Below, piece after piece: positions 34,501-43,437 of a stretch of DNA of 57,869 nucleotides. Each line of letters starts with the position of its first letter. Positions within the stretch are counted from its first letter, which is position 1. The position numbers and the translations under genes are program-made. The notes under the pieces were generated by a model that had not been told where the DNA came from, did no database searches, and worked only from the letters and a program-made list of their open reading frames with translations. This stretch comes from Treponema sp. (GTDB lineage: Bacteria > Spirochaetota > Spirochaetia > Treponematales > Breznakiellaceae): assembly GCA_031265845.1 (NCBI GenBank), contig JAISCC010000085.1:1-57869 (forward strand), in the 5' to 3' direction.

Positions 34501-36159
34501 CAATCCACCGGGCCTTTTGAATTTGACTTTTCCCATAAAGACAGGCTTATTTCTCTTTTCGGGGGTCCCTCAAACATGCTTCGCTTCCAAATGTCCGATG
34601 AGGGCGACTTTTTTGCGGATATTACGGCGCCGTCTCCGGTACGGGGAACTATCGCCGGCGCCATTGCCAACGGCGACATCGACGCTTTCACCTCTGATCT
34701 GTACGTTGATCTTGCGGCGTTGTGGCGCCTCCTGCCCCCGCAAAACGATTTTATCGTATCAGGCGGTTTTGTAACGGCTTCCATCGACATACGGGGGCCG
34801 CTTGCGGCTCCGGAATTCTTTGGGCAAGCCATAGGCGAGAGTGTGGCATTGCAGGTTCCTCCGTATTTGAAGCATCCCATTCGTCCGGTTCCCATAACCG
34901 TTGACATCTCCGGCGCCGAAATGACGTTTGGCCCCATACCCGCGTCCGTAGGTCACGGGGCGGGCATGGTTTCCGGATGGTTCCGGTTTGACCGGTGGAT
35001 ACCCAACGCCTTCATCCTGGACATCACGGCTCCGGCTTCCACGCCGATTCCATTCGCCTTTGATATCATGGGCATTGTCGCGCGTGGCGATGTCGCTGGC
35101 GCGTTGCGCCTTGCATTGGAAGACAATGAGTTCAAAACCAGCGGCGACCTTACCGCGCAGGACACGGTCGTAACCCTCAATTTTGAGGAAATTGAGAACC
35201 AGCCGCCGATGGAATTGAACAATCCGGTATCCTTTGTTACGGATATTGTGGTGCGCAGCGGGAGGAAACTTGAATTCTTGTGGCCCACGGCGGAATTTCC
35301 CATCATACAAGCCAGCGCGGATTTAGGGGCTTCGCTCAAAATTGAAAACGACACGTCCACCGGCAGCCTCCTGCTGTTAGGCGACATCCCCCTTCGCGCC
35401 GGCGAAGTGTTCTACTTTGAGCGGAGTTTTTATCTTCAGGAAGGAACACTGTCCTTTAATGAAAACGAGATACGCTTCGATCCGTACATTTCGGCGCGCG
35501 CGGAGGTTAGAGATCGCACTGACAACGGCCAGGTCACTATCTCGCTCATCATCGACAAGTCGCCGCTAAGCTCTTTCACCACGCGGCTTGAATCAAATCC
35601 CGCTCTTTCGCAAGTAGAAATTTTTTCTCTTTTGGGGCAAAATATGACTGGCGCGCCTTCCGGGGACTCAGCCGGCGCGATGCAAAATCTCTTTCTGTCA
35701 TCAAGCGCGGATATACTCTCGCAATTATGGATCATACGGAATGCGGAGCGCCGGATACGGGATTGGTTGCATTTGGACATGTTTTCATTTCGCGCGCCCA
35801 TAGCCCAAAACGTTTTGTCGATGGCGTTTCTGGATCAGAATAAGGGGGCGGACGCTGACCAGGGCAATTCAACTCAGAGAACTAACGGAGTTGGTAACTA
35901 TTTTGACAATACAACTGTTTTTTTAGGTAAGTATATCAATCCTAATATGTTTGTACAGGGAATGCTTTCGTTGCGGGATGAAGTCGGGCAGAATATTAAT
36001 GGGGCGACGCTTGCTTTTGACTTGGGTATAGAACTGAAAACCCCCTTGTTCAATATACGGTGGAATTTTGTTCCTACGCTAGATCAAACGATGCTGAACC
36101 CAAGAAGTTTATTCGTGGATGATATGTCTTTTACTTTGACTTGGAGGAAATCTTTTTGA
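31555..36159 (+). CDS. tamB: TamB-like outer-membrane assembly / lipid-transport protein
   Basis: The ~1534-residue protein has one N-terminal membrane anchor (about residues 19-40) and a very long beta-rich periplasmic part, ending in the TamB domain (DUF490): LRAGEVFYFERSFYLQEGTLSF, then FDPYISARAEVRDR and the C-terminal FTLTWRKSF. Proteins of this type bridge the periplasm and help insert outer-membrane proteins or carry phospholipids. bamA follows, which is a common pairing. The start may be ATG 31555 or GTG 31576; the frame upstream is repeat sequence. A 15-bp repeat is inserted near residues 161-174. Confidence 0.9.
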   Translation: MVLYIVSVSEDQASAKNSHIITYLNIFFFVALAAGAVALFKPVETRLHTMLAGFRNDAIGVAEQALNRKISYGSMKTTLFNLLDIRNVTIDAPEGASLPLLSISRIRVSWSLMDILTLLMQNKVDSIGKSVHVVRIDKPVINIDLEKDADILKLLAGREGERLAGEPLARESLALKDVLNENVALLINNGTVHAALNARSPRGGEASGSELGAFTLDASGLRIDARIKNNRLFFDGSCKAAAASSKLDEALNRPLPVSLALDIKGSSSLDFMDIDAGFTLASFSSPLFDIAPLRFSLRRDHAALNLASANERFPFDVSLEGDLAAGAVSVTVIAEGFSPQNLVFLNGELQQYQKWLGMTLSGSVSLMAESGGAIQYEGRLSGVFPDDLPVGRASFAIDGSGDNNSIWLNNLSVQMERGSIGFGGRIGFAPLAPNGTLVVSGFTLSKTADVNTRLNVTTRGGTARLSGAFIEMGSVSLVSPDASIYMEDKGLRWSFSADEVTNRNRPEPVLEEDEQVDSLAEHDGMDADEEDAIPRKRILVEGVYDYNPQNLDARIAINGATAADVAEMIKPFIALPDAPDLAASVVHELYITTELFITTDFTRFLYNAPEINLRRRNVEAHISLAGTERRVEMSQFRVDWGAGSLDGLLYADFMNVNAISFGATASYKNTNYSVEGVFRNGNEALIQGSYGLIASVALRGRTLAGSIKADDIPVPIGEAVSYVSVNSSFQFDSPDSWEVNLLSLNLLNIATPASPSSTIRVSGTVDQDHADLPALFFDDGSALTGNASLLWDRAFSDISGVIAFQSETGGEQYYVELSCENVLGNGEEKPRYTAWLAGSGMRLAHFLEQDYKAVVSGSAYMDWESIDAFSAQVTIDSLDAVVSDSAVHLNGTVAADNERVALSGIQARYGGLRGDIPSLAADLDSVRLPRMLIEGSFAEMAIDLDCGIEMEYGRIASWFDIARVMDAFSGKFFVNNARLDVLQSTGPFEFDFSHKDRLISLFGGPSNMLRFQMSDEGDFFADITAPSPVRGTIAGAIANGDIDAFTSDLYVDLAALWRLLPPQNDFIVSGGFVTASIDIRGPLAAPEFFGQAIGESVALQVPPYLKHPIRPVPITVDISGAEMTFGPIPASVGHGAGMVSGWFRFDRWIPNAFILDITAPASTPIPFAFDIMGIVARGDVAGALRLALEDNEFKTSGDLTAQDTVVTLNFEEIENQPPMELNNPVSFVTDIVVRSGRKLEFLWPTAEFPIIQASADLGASLKIENDTSTGSLLLLGDIPLRAGEVFYFERSFYLQEGTLSFNENEIRFDPYISARAEVRDRTDNGQVTISLIIDKSPLSSFTTRLESNPALSQVEIFSLLGQNMTGAPSGDSAGAMQNLFLSSSADILSQLWIIRNAERRIRDWLHLDMFSFRAPIAQNVLSMAFLDQNKGADADQGNSTQRTNGVGNYFDNTTVFLGKYINPNMFVQGMLSLRDEVGQNINGATLAFDLGIELKTPLFNIRWNFVPTLDQTMLNPRSLFVDDMSFTLTWRKSF
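32035..32073 (+). repeat. In-frame palindromic 15-bp repeat inside tamB
   Basis: GAGCGACTCGC and GCGAGTCGCTC are perfect inverted arms around 17 bases. Read as codons the stretch gives ERLAG-EPLAR-ESLAL, three pentapeptide units. It looks like a small repeat inserted into the gene without breaking the frame. Confidence 0.7.
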
Positions 36160-36221
36160 ATTTTTTTTACTGTAAGGCGGCTTTCTCAATTTTTTCACAA
36201 TGCGCCTCCTATAGGGCGCGT

Positions 36222-38711
36222 TTGAAAAAGCCGCTCATGTGTTTTTGCTTGATGTTTGCGGCCGCTTCTTTTTGTTGGCCGCAAAGTACAGAGTGGTACC
36301 AGAACAAACTCATTAAAGATGTTGTTTTTGTCGGATTGCGCAATATCTCCGCCGCTGATCTTGACGGTATAACCGGATATTATAAGAACAAGCTCTTCAC
36401 CGATGAACTCTACTACGATCTGCTCGGAAACTTGTACGCTTCCGAAATGTTTGATGAAATCAACCCCGCTTTTATCCCTTATGATAATGAGGGAAGCTCG
36501 GTGCGCATCGAATTTACCGTAATTGAGCGTCCGACCATCAGCAAGATAGAATTCGCGGGAAACAGCAAGGTGCGGCGGGGCGATCTGGCGGCGGCGATTT
36601 CTCTTAAAGCGCATGACGTGGCGAATCAGACGAAAATAAAAGCTGCGGAGCAGGCTATTCTCGACGCGTACATCGCAAAGGGATTTCCCAACATCAGGGT
36701 GCGCTCTCAGGTCAAGGCGGAGAAAAACAACATGGTTATCGTTACGTTCAACATTATTGAAGGCGAGAGGATAAGCATCGCGGCGTTCTATTTTGAAGGC
36801 AACAAGCAGTTTCCGTCCAAGACGTTGCAAAACCAACTCGTATCCAAAACCAAGGGGTTGATGAATGACGGGGCGTTCTCCGAAGCGAAATTGCTCGAAG
36901 ATCAAATGGCGATCATAAAATACTATAGGGATCGCGGGTATATTGAGGTGAGAGTCACTCCCACGCTTGACAGAAGGGCGGACGAGAAGGGCGACGTGAA
37001 TATGAGCGTTACGTTTACCATTCAAGAAGGGGATATATACCGTTTCGGCGGTCTCACCTTTGAAGGCAACGTCATCTTTTCCTCCGAAGAATTGTCCAAA
37101 CTGACGCGCTCAAAACGGGATGAGATTGCCAATGGAACGCGCCTTGACTCTGACCTTGAGCGGATACGGGACAAATATTACGAGAACGGGTACATTTTCA
37201 CCAATATAGATGTGCAAGAACACAGTGAGAATGGTTATTTCTCTTATCATATCGTTATTTCAGAGCGCGGACGCGCCCACATAGAGCGCATACGGATTCA
37301 AGGGAATGAAAAGACCAAGGACAACGTGATCCTGCGCGAGATACCCATGGAAAGCGGCGATGTGTTTTCCAGAACGAAACTTATGGAAGCCATGCAAAAC
37401 CTGTACAGCCTCCAGTTTTTCTCAAATGTGGCGTTTGACATGCAACAGGGCAGCAACGAGAACCTTATGGAAATGATCTTCACAGTGGAAGAGCAAGGCA
37501 CATCAAACATCCAATTCGGCCTTACGTTTTCCGGCGCTTCAGACCCGAAGACATTCCCCATTTCCGGCATGCTCAGCTTGAGCGACAGAAATATGTTTGG
37601 AAACGGAAACAGCGTGGGGCTTGAAATGAATTTTGCCACCGACATACAGAGTTTGACGTTAAACTACACCCAGAATTATCTTTTCAATCTGCCTTTGTCA
37701 TTAGGCTTTGATATAACCCTGTCCCACGCGCTGCGGCAGGCGCCCATTGACAGCCTTGCGCCATACTTCAACGGCGATGAAGATGACGCGTACCCTGACG
37801 GGTTTGATTCCTATGCCGCTTACTACAGCGCGGGCAAAATTCCGCCTGACGAGTACCTTATGGATTACGATCAATGGCGGCTTTCCATGGGCGTTTCCAC
37901 CGGGTACCGCTGGCCCATCATATTGGGAAACTTCGCGTTGGGGCGCTTTGGATTGGGCGGCGGCATACGCATAGGGTTTGTGAACAACAGTTATGACGCG
38001 GAAAAGTACCGTCCCTTTGATCCCACGATACGGAACAGAAACAAGCAGTTGACTCCTTCAAACTCCGTCTGGGGAACCATGTCTTTGGACAAGCGGGATA
38101 TTTTCTATGATCCTACAAGAGGCTTCTATGTGATCGAGCGGGTTGGTTATTATGGCATTTTGCCCATAGAACCGGAGCATTACATAAAATCGGACACAAA
38201 GGCGGAATTCTTTTTCACCCCGATTGATATTCCGGTTGGCAAAAGCTGGTCGTTTAGAACCACATTCGCCTTTCATTCAGGGCTTTCGTTTATCTTTCCG
38301 GATTTTACAAGCGAAAGGCCTGTGGTTGAAAACGTAAACAAGCTCGCCATTGACGGCATGTTCAACGCCCGCGGCTGGAGCAATGAGTATGCGAATAAAG
38401 GCTTCGCCATGTGGGAGAACTGGGCGGAACTGCGCGTCCCGATCATCCCGCAAGTGCTGGCGTGGGATTTCTTCTTCGACGCCGCCGCAGTGCGCCCGGA
38501 TTGGAAGACATTCTGGGCGGGTGGAAAGGATCTGCTTGAAAGCATGCGGTTCAGCTTCGGCGGCGGCTTCCGGTTCACCATACCGCAATTTCCCTTGCGG
38601 CTGCTGTTCGCAAAACGTTTCAGCGTTGACCGCGACGGATCGATCAAGTGGGTGGGAAAACCGCAAGACTTCCCTGATGTGGTGCTGTCATTCGCCCTGT
38701 CGATGTATTGA
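36222..38711 (+). CDS. bamA: Outer-membrane protein assembly factor BamA
   Basis: BamA inserts beta-barrel proteins into the outer membrane. The ~829-residue product has a signal peptide, POTRA domains (first KLIKDVVFVGLRNISAADLD; others with the FEGN pattern: YFEGNKQFPS, TFEGNVIFSS, RIQGNEKTKD) and a C-terminal 16-stranded barrel that ends in an aromatic residue (LSFALSMY). The start is probably TTG 36222 (MKKPLMCFCLMFAAASFCW), with TAGGG before it; the longer frame from 36141 overlaps tamB. tamB-bamA-ompH are in line. Confidence 0.95.
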   Translation: MKKPLMCFCLMFAAASFCWPQSTEWYQNKLIKDVVFVGLRNISAADLDGITGYYKNKLFTDELYYDLLGNLYASEMFDEINPAFIPYDNEGSSVRIEFTVIERPTISKIEFAGNSKVRRGDLAAAISLKAHDVANQTKIKAAEQAILDAYIAKGFPNIRVRSQVKAEKNNMVIVTFNIIEGERISIAAFYFEGNKQFPSKTLQNQLVSKTKGLMNDGAFSEAKLLEDQMAIIKYYRDRGYIEVRVTPTLDRRADEKGDVNMSVTFTIQEGDIYRFGGLTFEGNVIFSSEELSKLTRSKRDEIANGTRLDSDLERIRDKYYENGYIFTNIDVQEHSENGYFSYHIVISERGRAHIERIRIQGNEKTKDNVILREIPMESGDVFSRTKLMEAMQNLYSLQFFSNVAFDMQQGSNENLMEMIFTVEEQGTSNIQFGLTFSGASDPKTFPISGMLSLSDRNMFGNGNSVGLEMNFATDIQSLTLNYTQNYLFNLPLSLGFDITLSHALRQAPIDSLAPYFNGDEDDAYPDGFDSYAAYYSAGKIPPDEYLMDYDQWRLSMGVSTGYRWPIILGNFALGRFGLGGGIRIGFVNNSYDAEKYRPFDPTIRNRNKQLTPSNSVWGTMSLDKRDIFYDPTRGFYVIERVGYYGILPIEPEHYIKSDTKAEFFFTPIDIPVGKSWSFRTTFAFHSGLSFIFPDFTSERPVVENVNKLAIDGMFNARGWSNEYANKGFAMWENWAELRVPIIPQVLAWDFFFDAAAVRPDWKTFWAGGKDLLESMRFSFGGGFRFTIPQFPLRLLFAKRFSVDRDGSIKWVGKPQDFPDVVLSFALSMY

Positions 38712-38763
38712 TTTTTTAAAAAGCGTATTGAAAAAAAACAGGTTTGAAGATAAATTAATAAGG

Positions 38764-38810
38764 AAAGAGCGGGTTGTCCCGGGGCTATCCCGCTCTTTTG
38801 GAAATTTTTT
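38764..38810 (+). terminator. Rho-independent terminator between bamA and ompH
   Basis: AAAGAGCGGG and CCCGCTCTTT form a perfect 10-bp stem around a 15-base loop, followed by a T-rich tract ending in TTTTTT. Confidence 0.85.
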
Positions 38811-38905
38811 CCAAAACGCGCTCTGCGGGCGGCGTCCAGCGAAGCGCCGCCTCGCTGGATGATCACGTTTGGGGAAAAAAAAATCAAAAGAAAAGAGGTG
38901 CATAC

Positions 38906-39424
38906 ATGAAAAAATGGCTGGCGTCCTTCCTGTTTTTCGCCGCATTGCTGATGCAGGCGGAAGCGCAGCAACTCACCCGTTTTGCCGTAGTCGATATGGA
39001 AAAGGTGACCACGGCATTTTTTAGAGATTCCAAGGCGTATCGGGATTACGAAGATCAGAAGACCAAGGTTCAAAGAGATTTGGAGCAAAAAGCGAAAGAT
39101 TTTACGGCTTTGAAACAGTTGTTGTACGACGCCCAGAACAGAGGGAGTACGGAAGAGGCGTTGCGGCTGAGAAACGAAGTCCTTAGACAGCAGGAGTACT
39201 TGCAGGAGTACGAGAGGACGGTTCGCGCTGAGCTTGAGTATCAGCGGACTCAGCTTGCCCAATCTGACGCTTTTTGGCGGCAGGTGAACAACGAGATCCG
39301 TTACATCGCTGAAAGCGAGGGTTACACCATGGTGCTGGATATTAAGATGCAGGGAATAATCTGGTACAGCGCGTCTGTGGATATTACGCAAAAACTTATT
39401 GAAAATCTGCGCTCAAAACGATAG
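38906..39424 (+). CDS. OmpH/Skp-family periplasmic chaperone
   Basis: The 172-residue protein has a signal peptide (ending MQAEAQQ) and the family start RFAVVDMEKVTTAFF, followed by a long charged coiled-coil (residues ~45-125) that forms the grasping arms in Skp, and the end GYTMVLDIKM. It holds unfolded outer-membrane proteins for BamA. ATG 38906 has AAGAGGTG upstream; the longer frame reads through the preceding hairpin. A terminator separates it from bamA, so it may have its own promoter. Confidence 0.88.
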   Translation: MKKWLASFLFFAALLMQAEAQQLTRFAVVDMEKVTTAFFRDSKAYRDYEDQKTKVQRDLEQKAKDFTALKQLLYDAQNRGSTEEALRLRNEVLRQQEYLQEYERTVRAELEYQRTQLAQSDAFWRQVNNEIRYIAESEGYTMVLDIKMQGIIWYSASVDITQKLIENLRSKR

Positions 39425-39472
39425 CGGGTCTTTCTGGCAAAGGCTTTTTTATTATAAGAAAAAGAAGAAAAA

Positions 39473-42241
39473 ATGAAAAATGTTCAAACGCCCATGCTTG
39501 ATCAGTACCGCAGGATCAAACAGGAACAGAAAGGCGCGATTTTGTTCTTTCGGTTGGGAGACTTTTACGAGATGTTCGCCGACGACGCGGTGGAAGTCTC
39601 CGGCTTGCTCAACCTTACGCTTACGAGTAGAAGCAAGATACCCATGTGCGGCGTCCCGCATCACGCGGCGCGTTCCTATATCGCCCGCCTCTTAAAACTG
39701 GGAAAAAAAGTGGCTGTTTGCGAACAGATTACCGAACCGGGCAGGGGGCTTATTGAACGCAAGGTGGTGGAGGTTGTTACGCCCGGCGTCATCATTGACG
39801 AAGATTTCCTTGACAAGGGGTCTTCCAACTACCTTGCGTGTCTGTGTCGCACAAGCGGCGGCGGCAAAGACGGCGTGTTTTCTTTCGCTTACATTGACAT
39901 TTCCGCCGGGGACTTTTACGCCACCTCTTTTGAGCGCAAGGATGCGGCACCCAAAATACGGCAGGAGCTTGAGCGCCTTCAAATGCGGGAAATAATAGTC
40001 CAGGAATCGTTGCTCCATGACAACGCCATCGCCGCTGTGTTTGAGGAGCGGAATGGCATGGTGATTAACCGCTGGGGAGACTGGCTTTTTGACCGGGAGC
40101 GGAGCGTCAAGCGGCTCAAGCGGCAGTTCGGCTCCCTGAAAGGGTTCGGACTTGACGATGATTCGCCAGAGGCGCTGTCCGCGGGCGCGTTGCTTGAGTA
40201 CCTTGATGAAACCGCAAGCGGCGCCGTCGGCGGCGCCGCCGGAGTTATTCCCCACGTCGCGTCTATCCGCCTTTACAGCGACAGCGAATTCGTATGTATA
40301 GACGAGTCGAGTCAGCGCAACCTGGAGCTTATCAAAAACCTGCAAGACGGAGACATCCGGTTCTCGCTGTTGGAGACGCTTGACGAGACCCGCACCGCGA
40401 TGGGACGCCGCCTGCTGAAACGCCGCCTTTTGCAGCCCCTGCGGAACCTCGGCGGCATAAACCGGCGGCTTGATATGGTGGAAAAACTCTACCGCAATCA
40501 GAAAACATTGGAGCAAATACGGGACATTTTGGGAAAAACGCCTGATCTTGAGCGGCTTTTATCCCGCCTCGCTATGGACAGGGCGCACGGCAAAGATATG
40601 CTTGCCATAAAAAACGCGCTCGCTTCTTTCGCAACCCTTGAAAAGTTGTGCAAGGACTTCCTGTTTGAACATGTTGCTGCGTCCTCCTTTACCAAAGAAC
40701 AAAGCGCCCGGTTGAACGATGCGCGGGACGCGCTTGCCTGCGGCTTGCGCGAAGACCCGTCCATCCTTCTCACCGAAGGGAACCTGATACGGAGCGGCTA
40801 CAACGCGGAACTGGACAAGCTCCACGCCCTGCGGGATAACGGACACGGCATGTTGGAGGCGTATCTGGAGGAAGAGCGGCAGGCGACCGGCATTTCGAGC
40901 CTTAAAATCCGCTACAACCGTTTAATCGGGTATTATTTTGAAGTTACCAACAATCATTTGTCAAAGGTGCCAAAGTATTTTTTCAAGCGGCAGGGGCTTG
41001 TCAATGGGGAGCGGTTTTCAACGGACAAGCTGGCGAGCCTTGAGTCCGGCATCAACTCGGCTTCCGGCGAAATAATTGAATTTGAAAAGAAATTGTTTCT
41101 TGAGTTGCGGGAAAAAACAAAGGCGTGTTTGAACGAATTGGCGGCGGCAAGCGCGCGTATCGCCGAAGTGGACGTGGCTCAGTCTCTCGCCCGCGCCGCG
41201 ACGCTCCGGCTTTGGGCGCGTCCTGAGTTGCATGAGGGATGCGATCTGCATATCACCGAATCCCGCCATCCAGTGGTGGAGTCCCATCTGCCACGCGGCG
41301 AGTTTATTCCCAACGACATACACCTTGACCGGAACGGCGTCGCGTTCGCGCTCATTACGGGACCGAATATGGCGGGCAAGTCGACCTACCTCCGCCAGGC
41401 CGCGCTCATCGTCATTATGGCCCAGATGGGGAGTTTTGTGCCTGCCGCAAAAGCTGGCGTCGGGCTTGTAGACCGCGTTTACTGCCGCGTGGGAGCCTCA
41501 GACAATCTGGCGCGAGGCGAATCGACCTTTCTGGTTGAGATGAACGAGACCGCCTATATCCTGCATACGGCTACAGAAAAGAGCTTGGTCATCATGGACG
41601 AGGTGGGACGAGGCACCGGCACAAAGGACGGTCTTGCGATTGCCTGGGCTGTAAGCGAGGAACTTCTCGACGCCATTCAATGCCGTACGCTTTTTGCGAC
41701 CCATTACCACGAACTTTCCTCCCTAGCGCATCCGCGCATGGCGAACCGTTCTATGGACGTGATTGACAACGAAGGCGAACTTATTTTCCTGCGGAAGCTC
41801 AAAGATGGCGCGGCGTCGGAATCCTACGGTCTCCACGCCGCCCGTCTCGCCGGTTTAAGCGCTCCGGTACTTGAACGCGCCGGAATCATCATGGAGCGTT
41901 TGCAGGCGGATGAAACGGCATTGCGAACGGCGTTGAAAATGGCGTCAAAATCGCGCGATATGGAGGAACAGGGCGTGTTCACTCCGCCAGCATTGCCGCC
42001 GCCCGTAGCCGGAGGCGGCGGCCGTCAAGACCCGGATGCGAAACGGCAAGCGTCCATTATCCGCGAGATTGCGGCCATGGACATCAACGCCCTCGCCCCG
42101 CTTGACGCGCTCAACCGGATACACGAATGGAAGCGGCTGCTGGGAGGCGGCGCGGTTAAACAGGGCGCGGCGCGCGGCGCAGAGCGCGTGCGCAAACAGA
42201 AGCCGGACGCTGACGGCGCAGGTTTGTTTGAATTTATGTGA
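39473..42241 (+). CDS. mutS: DNA mismatch repair protein MutS
   Basis: The 922-residue protein recognises mismatches and recruits MutL. The mismatch-reading Phe-x-Glu is in GDFYEMFADDAV (about residues 24-35), the core and clamp domains follow, and the ATPase has Walker A GPNMAGKST (about 628), Walker B SLVIMDEVGRGT and the FATHYHEL switch. The region after ~830 is a Gly/Pro-rich linker and helix-turn-helix dimer part. The start has a GAAGAA ribosome-binding site. It stands alone, without mutL. Confidence 0.97.
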   Translation: MKNVQTPMLDQYRRIKQEQKGAILFFRLGDFYEMFADDAVEVSGLLNLTLTSRSKIPMCGVPHHAARSYIARLLKLGKKVAVCEQITEPGRGLIERKVVEVVTPGVIIDEDFLDKGSSNYLACLCRTSGGGKDGVFSFAYIDISAGDFYATSFERKDAAPKIRQELERLQMREIIVQESLLHDNAIAAVFEERNGMVINRWGDWLFDRERSVKRLKRQFGSLKGFGLDDDSPEALSAGALLEYLDETASGAVGGAAGVIPHVASIRLYSDSEFVCIDESSQRNLELIKNLQDGDIRFSLLETLDETRTAMGRRLLKRRLLQPLRNLGGINRRLDMVEKLYRNQKTLEQIRDILGKTPDLERLLSRLAMDRAHGKDMLAIKNALASFATLEKLCKDFLFEHVAASSFTKEQSARLNDARDALACGLREDPSILLTEGNLIRSGYNAELDKLHALRDNGHGMLEAYLEEERQATGISSLKIRYNRLIGYYFEVTNNHLSKVPKYFFKRQGLVNGERFSTDKLASLESGINSASGEIIEFEKKLFLELREKTKACLNELAAASARIAEVDVAQSLARAATLRLWARPELHEGCDLHITESRHPVVESHLPRGEFIPNDIHLDRNGVAFALITGPNMAGKSTYLRQAALIVIMAQMGSFVPAAKAGVGLVDRVYCRVGASDNLARGESTFLVEMNETAYILHTATEKSLVIMDEVGRGTGTKDGLAIAWAVSEELLDAIQCRTLFATHYHELSSLAHPRMANRSMDVIDNEGELIFLRKLKDGAASESYGLHAARLAGLSAPVLERAGIIMERLQADETALRTALKMASKSRDMEEQGVFTPPALPPPVAGGGGRQDPDAKRQASIIREIAAMDINALAPLDALNRIHEWKRLLGGGAVKQGAARGAERVRKQKPDADGAGLFEFM

Positions 42242-42468
42242 GGGGTTTTGATACGCTCTATTTGAAAGGGGGAGAGGAAAGCGCAGCTTGACCCAGATCT
42301 GCCGCTTCCCGAAGTGCCGATGGCGCGCGCCGTCCTGTGGGACGTGGAGTGCGACCCTGCGAGCTAAACAGGGATATTGGAAATGTAAGCAACCCTCTGT
42401 GCGCCTATACGGGACTTTGGCGTTAACGGTGACGACTGAAAAATCGCTCTAAACCCTCTCTGTGGATT

Positions 42469-42963
42469 CTACTGCGCGGCTTCTTTGGCGAGCATCCGCT
42501 TTATTTGCTCAAGCGCACAACTTTGTTCCAAAAGCTCAATCACCCGTTTTTCCCCTAGTTGCCTTCCTTCTTGCAAAAATCCTGCCAAAAACCCCTCCAT
42601 CTCACACAGCATCTCTCTCAGTTCGCCCGCCAACCCCTTCCGTCGCTCGACAGTTGCGGCAGTTTTCTTCACTTCCCTATGGAACTTCAACAAGCAAAAC
42701 GGGAACAGCAACGCCATGTCCCGCCGGTTGAGCGCCTCAAGACTCTGATCCAAGACCTTCAGCGCATCCACTTCGTAGTCATGCGTGGTTTTGTCCGGGA
42801 AAACGATCCGCGCCGCAGGCATGTCCAGCGTGGCGGCATCCCCGGCGCTTCGCCTTGTCCGCACGGCATAGGCGAAGCCGTATTGAAAGACGCGCAGGGC
42901 TATACTCTCGTCATCGTTGATTTGCGCCTCAATTAAAAAAGCGTCTCCACCAATCATGATCAC
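42469..42963 (-). CDS. Rpn/YhgA-like nuclease, C-terminal part (split gene)
   Basis: The 164-residue product begins MIGGDAFLIEAQINDDESIALRVFQYGF; the IEAQ is the E-x-Q of the Rpn-type nuclease fold. The rest is helical and Leu/Glu-rich (LAGELREMLCEMEGF...), ending in ALEQIKRMLAKEAAQ, the usual tail. Read together with the upstream ORF it gives a ~245-residue protein; the two overlap by GTGA. It could be a frameshift or a translationally coupled pair. Confidence 0.6.
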   Translation of the reverse strand: MIMIGGDAFLIEAQINDDESIALRVFQYGFAYAVRTRRSAGDAATLDMPAARIVFPDKTTHDYEVDALKVLDQSLEALNRRDMALLFPFCLLKFHREVKKTAATVERRKGLAGELREMLCEMEGFLAGFLQEGRQLGEKRVIELLEQSCALEQIKRMLAKEAAQ

Positions 42964-43211
42964 ATATCAGAAGCGATCTTCTCAAGCCGCTCCGCTTGTC
43001 CGTTGACGCTTTCGGCGAACGTCACTTCGCTCTCAGGCGGACAACCCTTATCGAACAGCCCGTTGATGAAGCGCACCAGAGCGGCTGGGATCGCCTCTTT
43101 CAAAATCAGTTTGAACATCAAGTCAAATAATTGAAACGTCTCCCGCTCCCTGCTGTCAGCCATGCAGACTCCTATTATATAACAATATAGCACAAAAAAC
43201 AGGCTTGGCAA
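42960..43211 (-). CDS. Rpn/YhgA-like nuclease, N-terminal part (split gene)
   Basis: The 83-residue ORF reads FQLFDLMFKLILKEAIPAALVRFINGLF and ends KIASDM-stop, where the following ORF takes over in another frame. The predicted joined strand (SD-x-I-M-I-G-G-D...LIEAQ) would provide the nuclease Asp. There is a possible ribosome-binding region 5' of the start, but the best-placed Met is residue 16 (MADSRERE). Confidence 0.55.
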   Translation of the reverse strand: MPSLFFVLYCYIIGVCMADSRERETFQLFDLMFKLILKEAIPAALVRFINGLFDKGCPPESEVTFAESVNGQAERLEKIASDM

Positions 43212-43402
43212 CAGATTTCAGGGAGTCTTATAGACTGCAAGCGGAGGCTCATTGAAACTTCACAAAGGTTGTCGTGACATCTTCAAGAACCTCGCGCTTT
43301 TGCGCCGCTTGAGCCGCATGATGTCTCAACAGGGGATTTCCAGAGGCTCCTATACCGGTCGCGAGCGTCCAAAATTCGCCGTGTTGAAACAGTTGCGCTC
43401 AC

Positions 43403-43431
43403 TTGACGGTTTTCATTTTTATTTCTATTAT
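43403..43431 (+). promoter_or_regulatory. rnf operon promoter placed for a leaderless mRNA
   Basis: TTGACG, 17 bases, TATTAT, then 6 bases to ATG of rnfC at 43438. The upstream 200 bases hold an open frame without family resemblance. Confidence 0.65.
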
Positions 43432-43437
43432 ATTTGT

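Noticed and set aside
43252..43437. N-terminal extension of rnfC
   Set aside because: No family likeness, and a promoter with -35 and -10 lies inside it just before ATG 43438.
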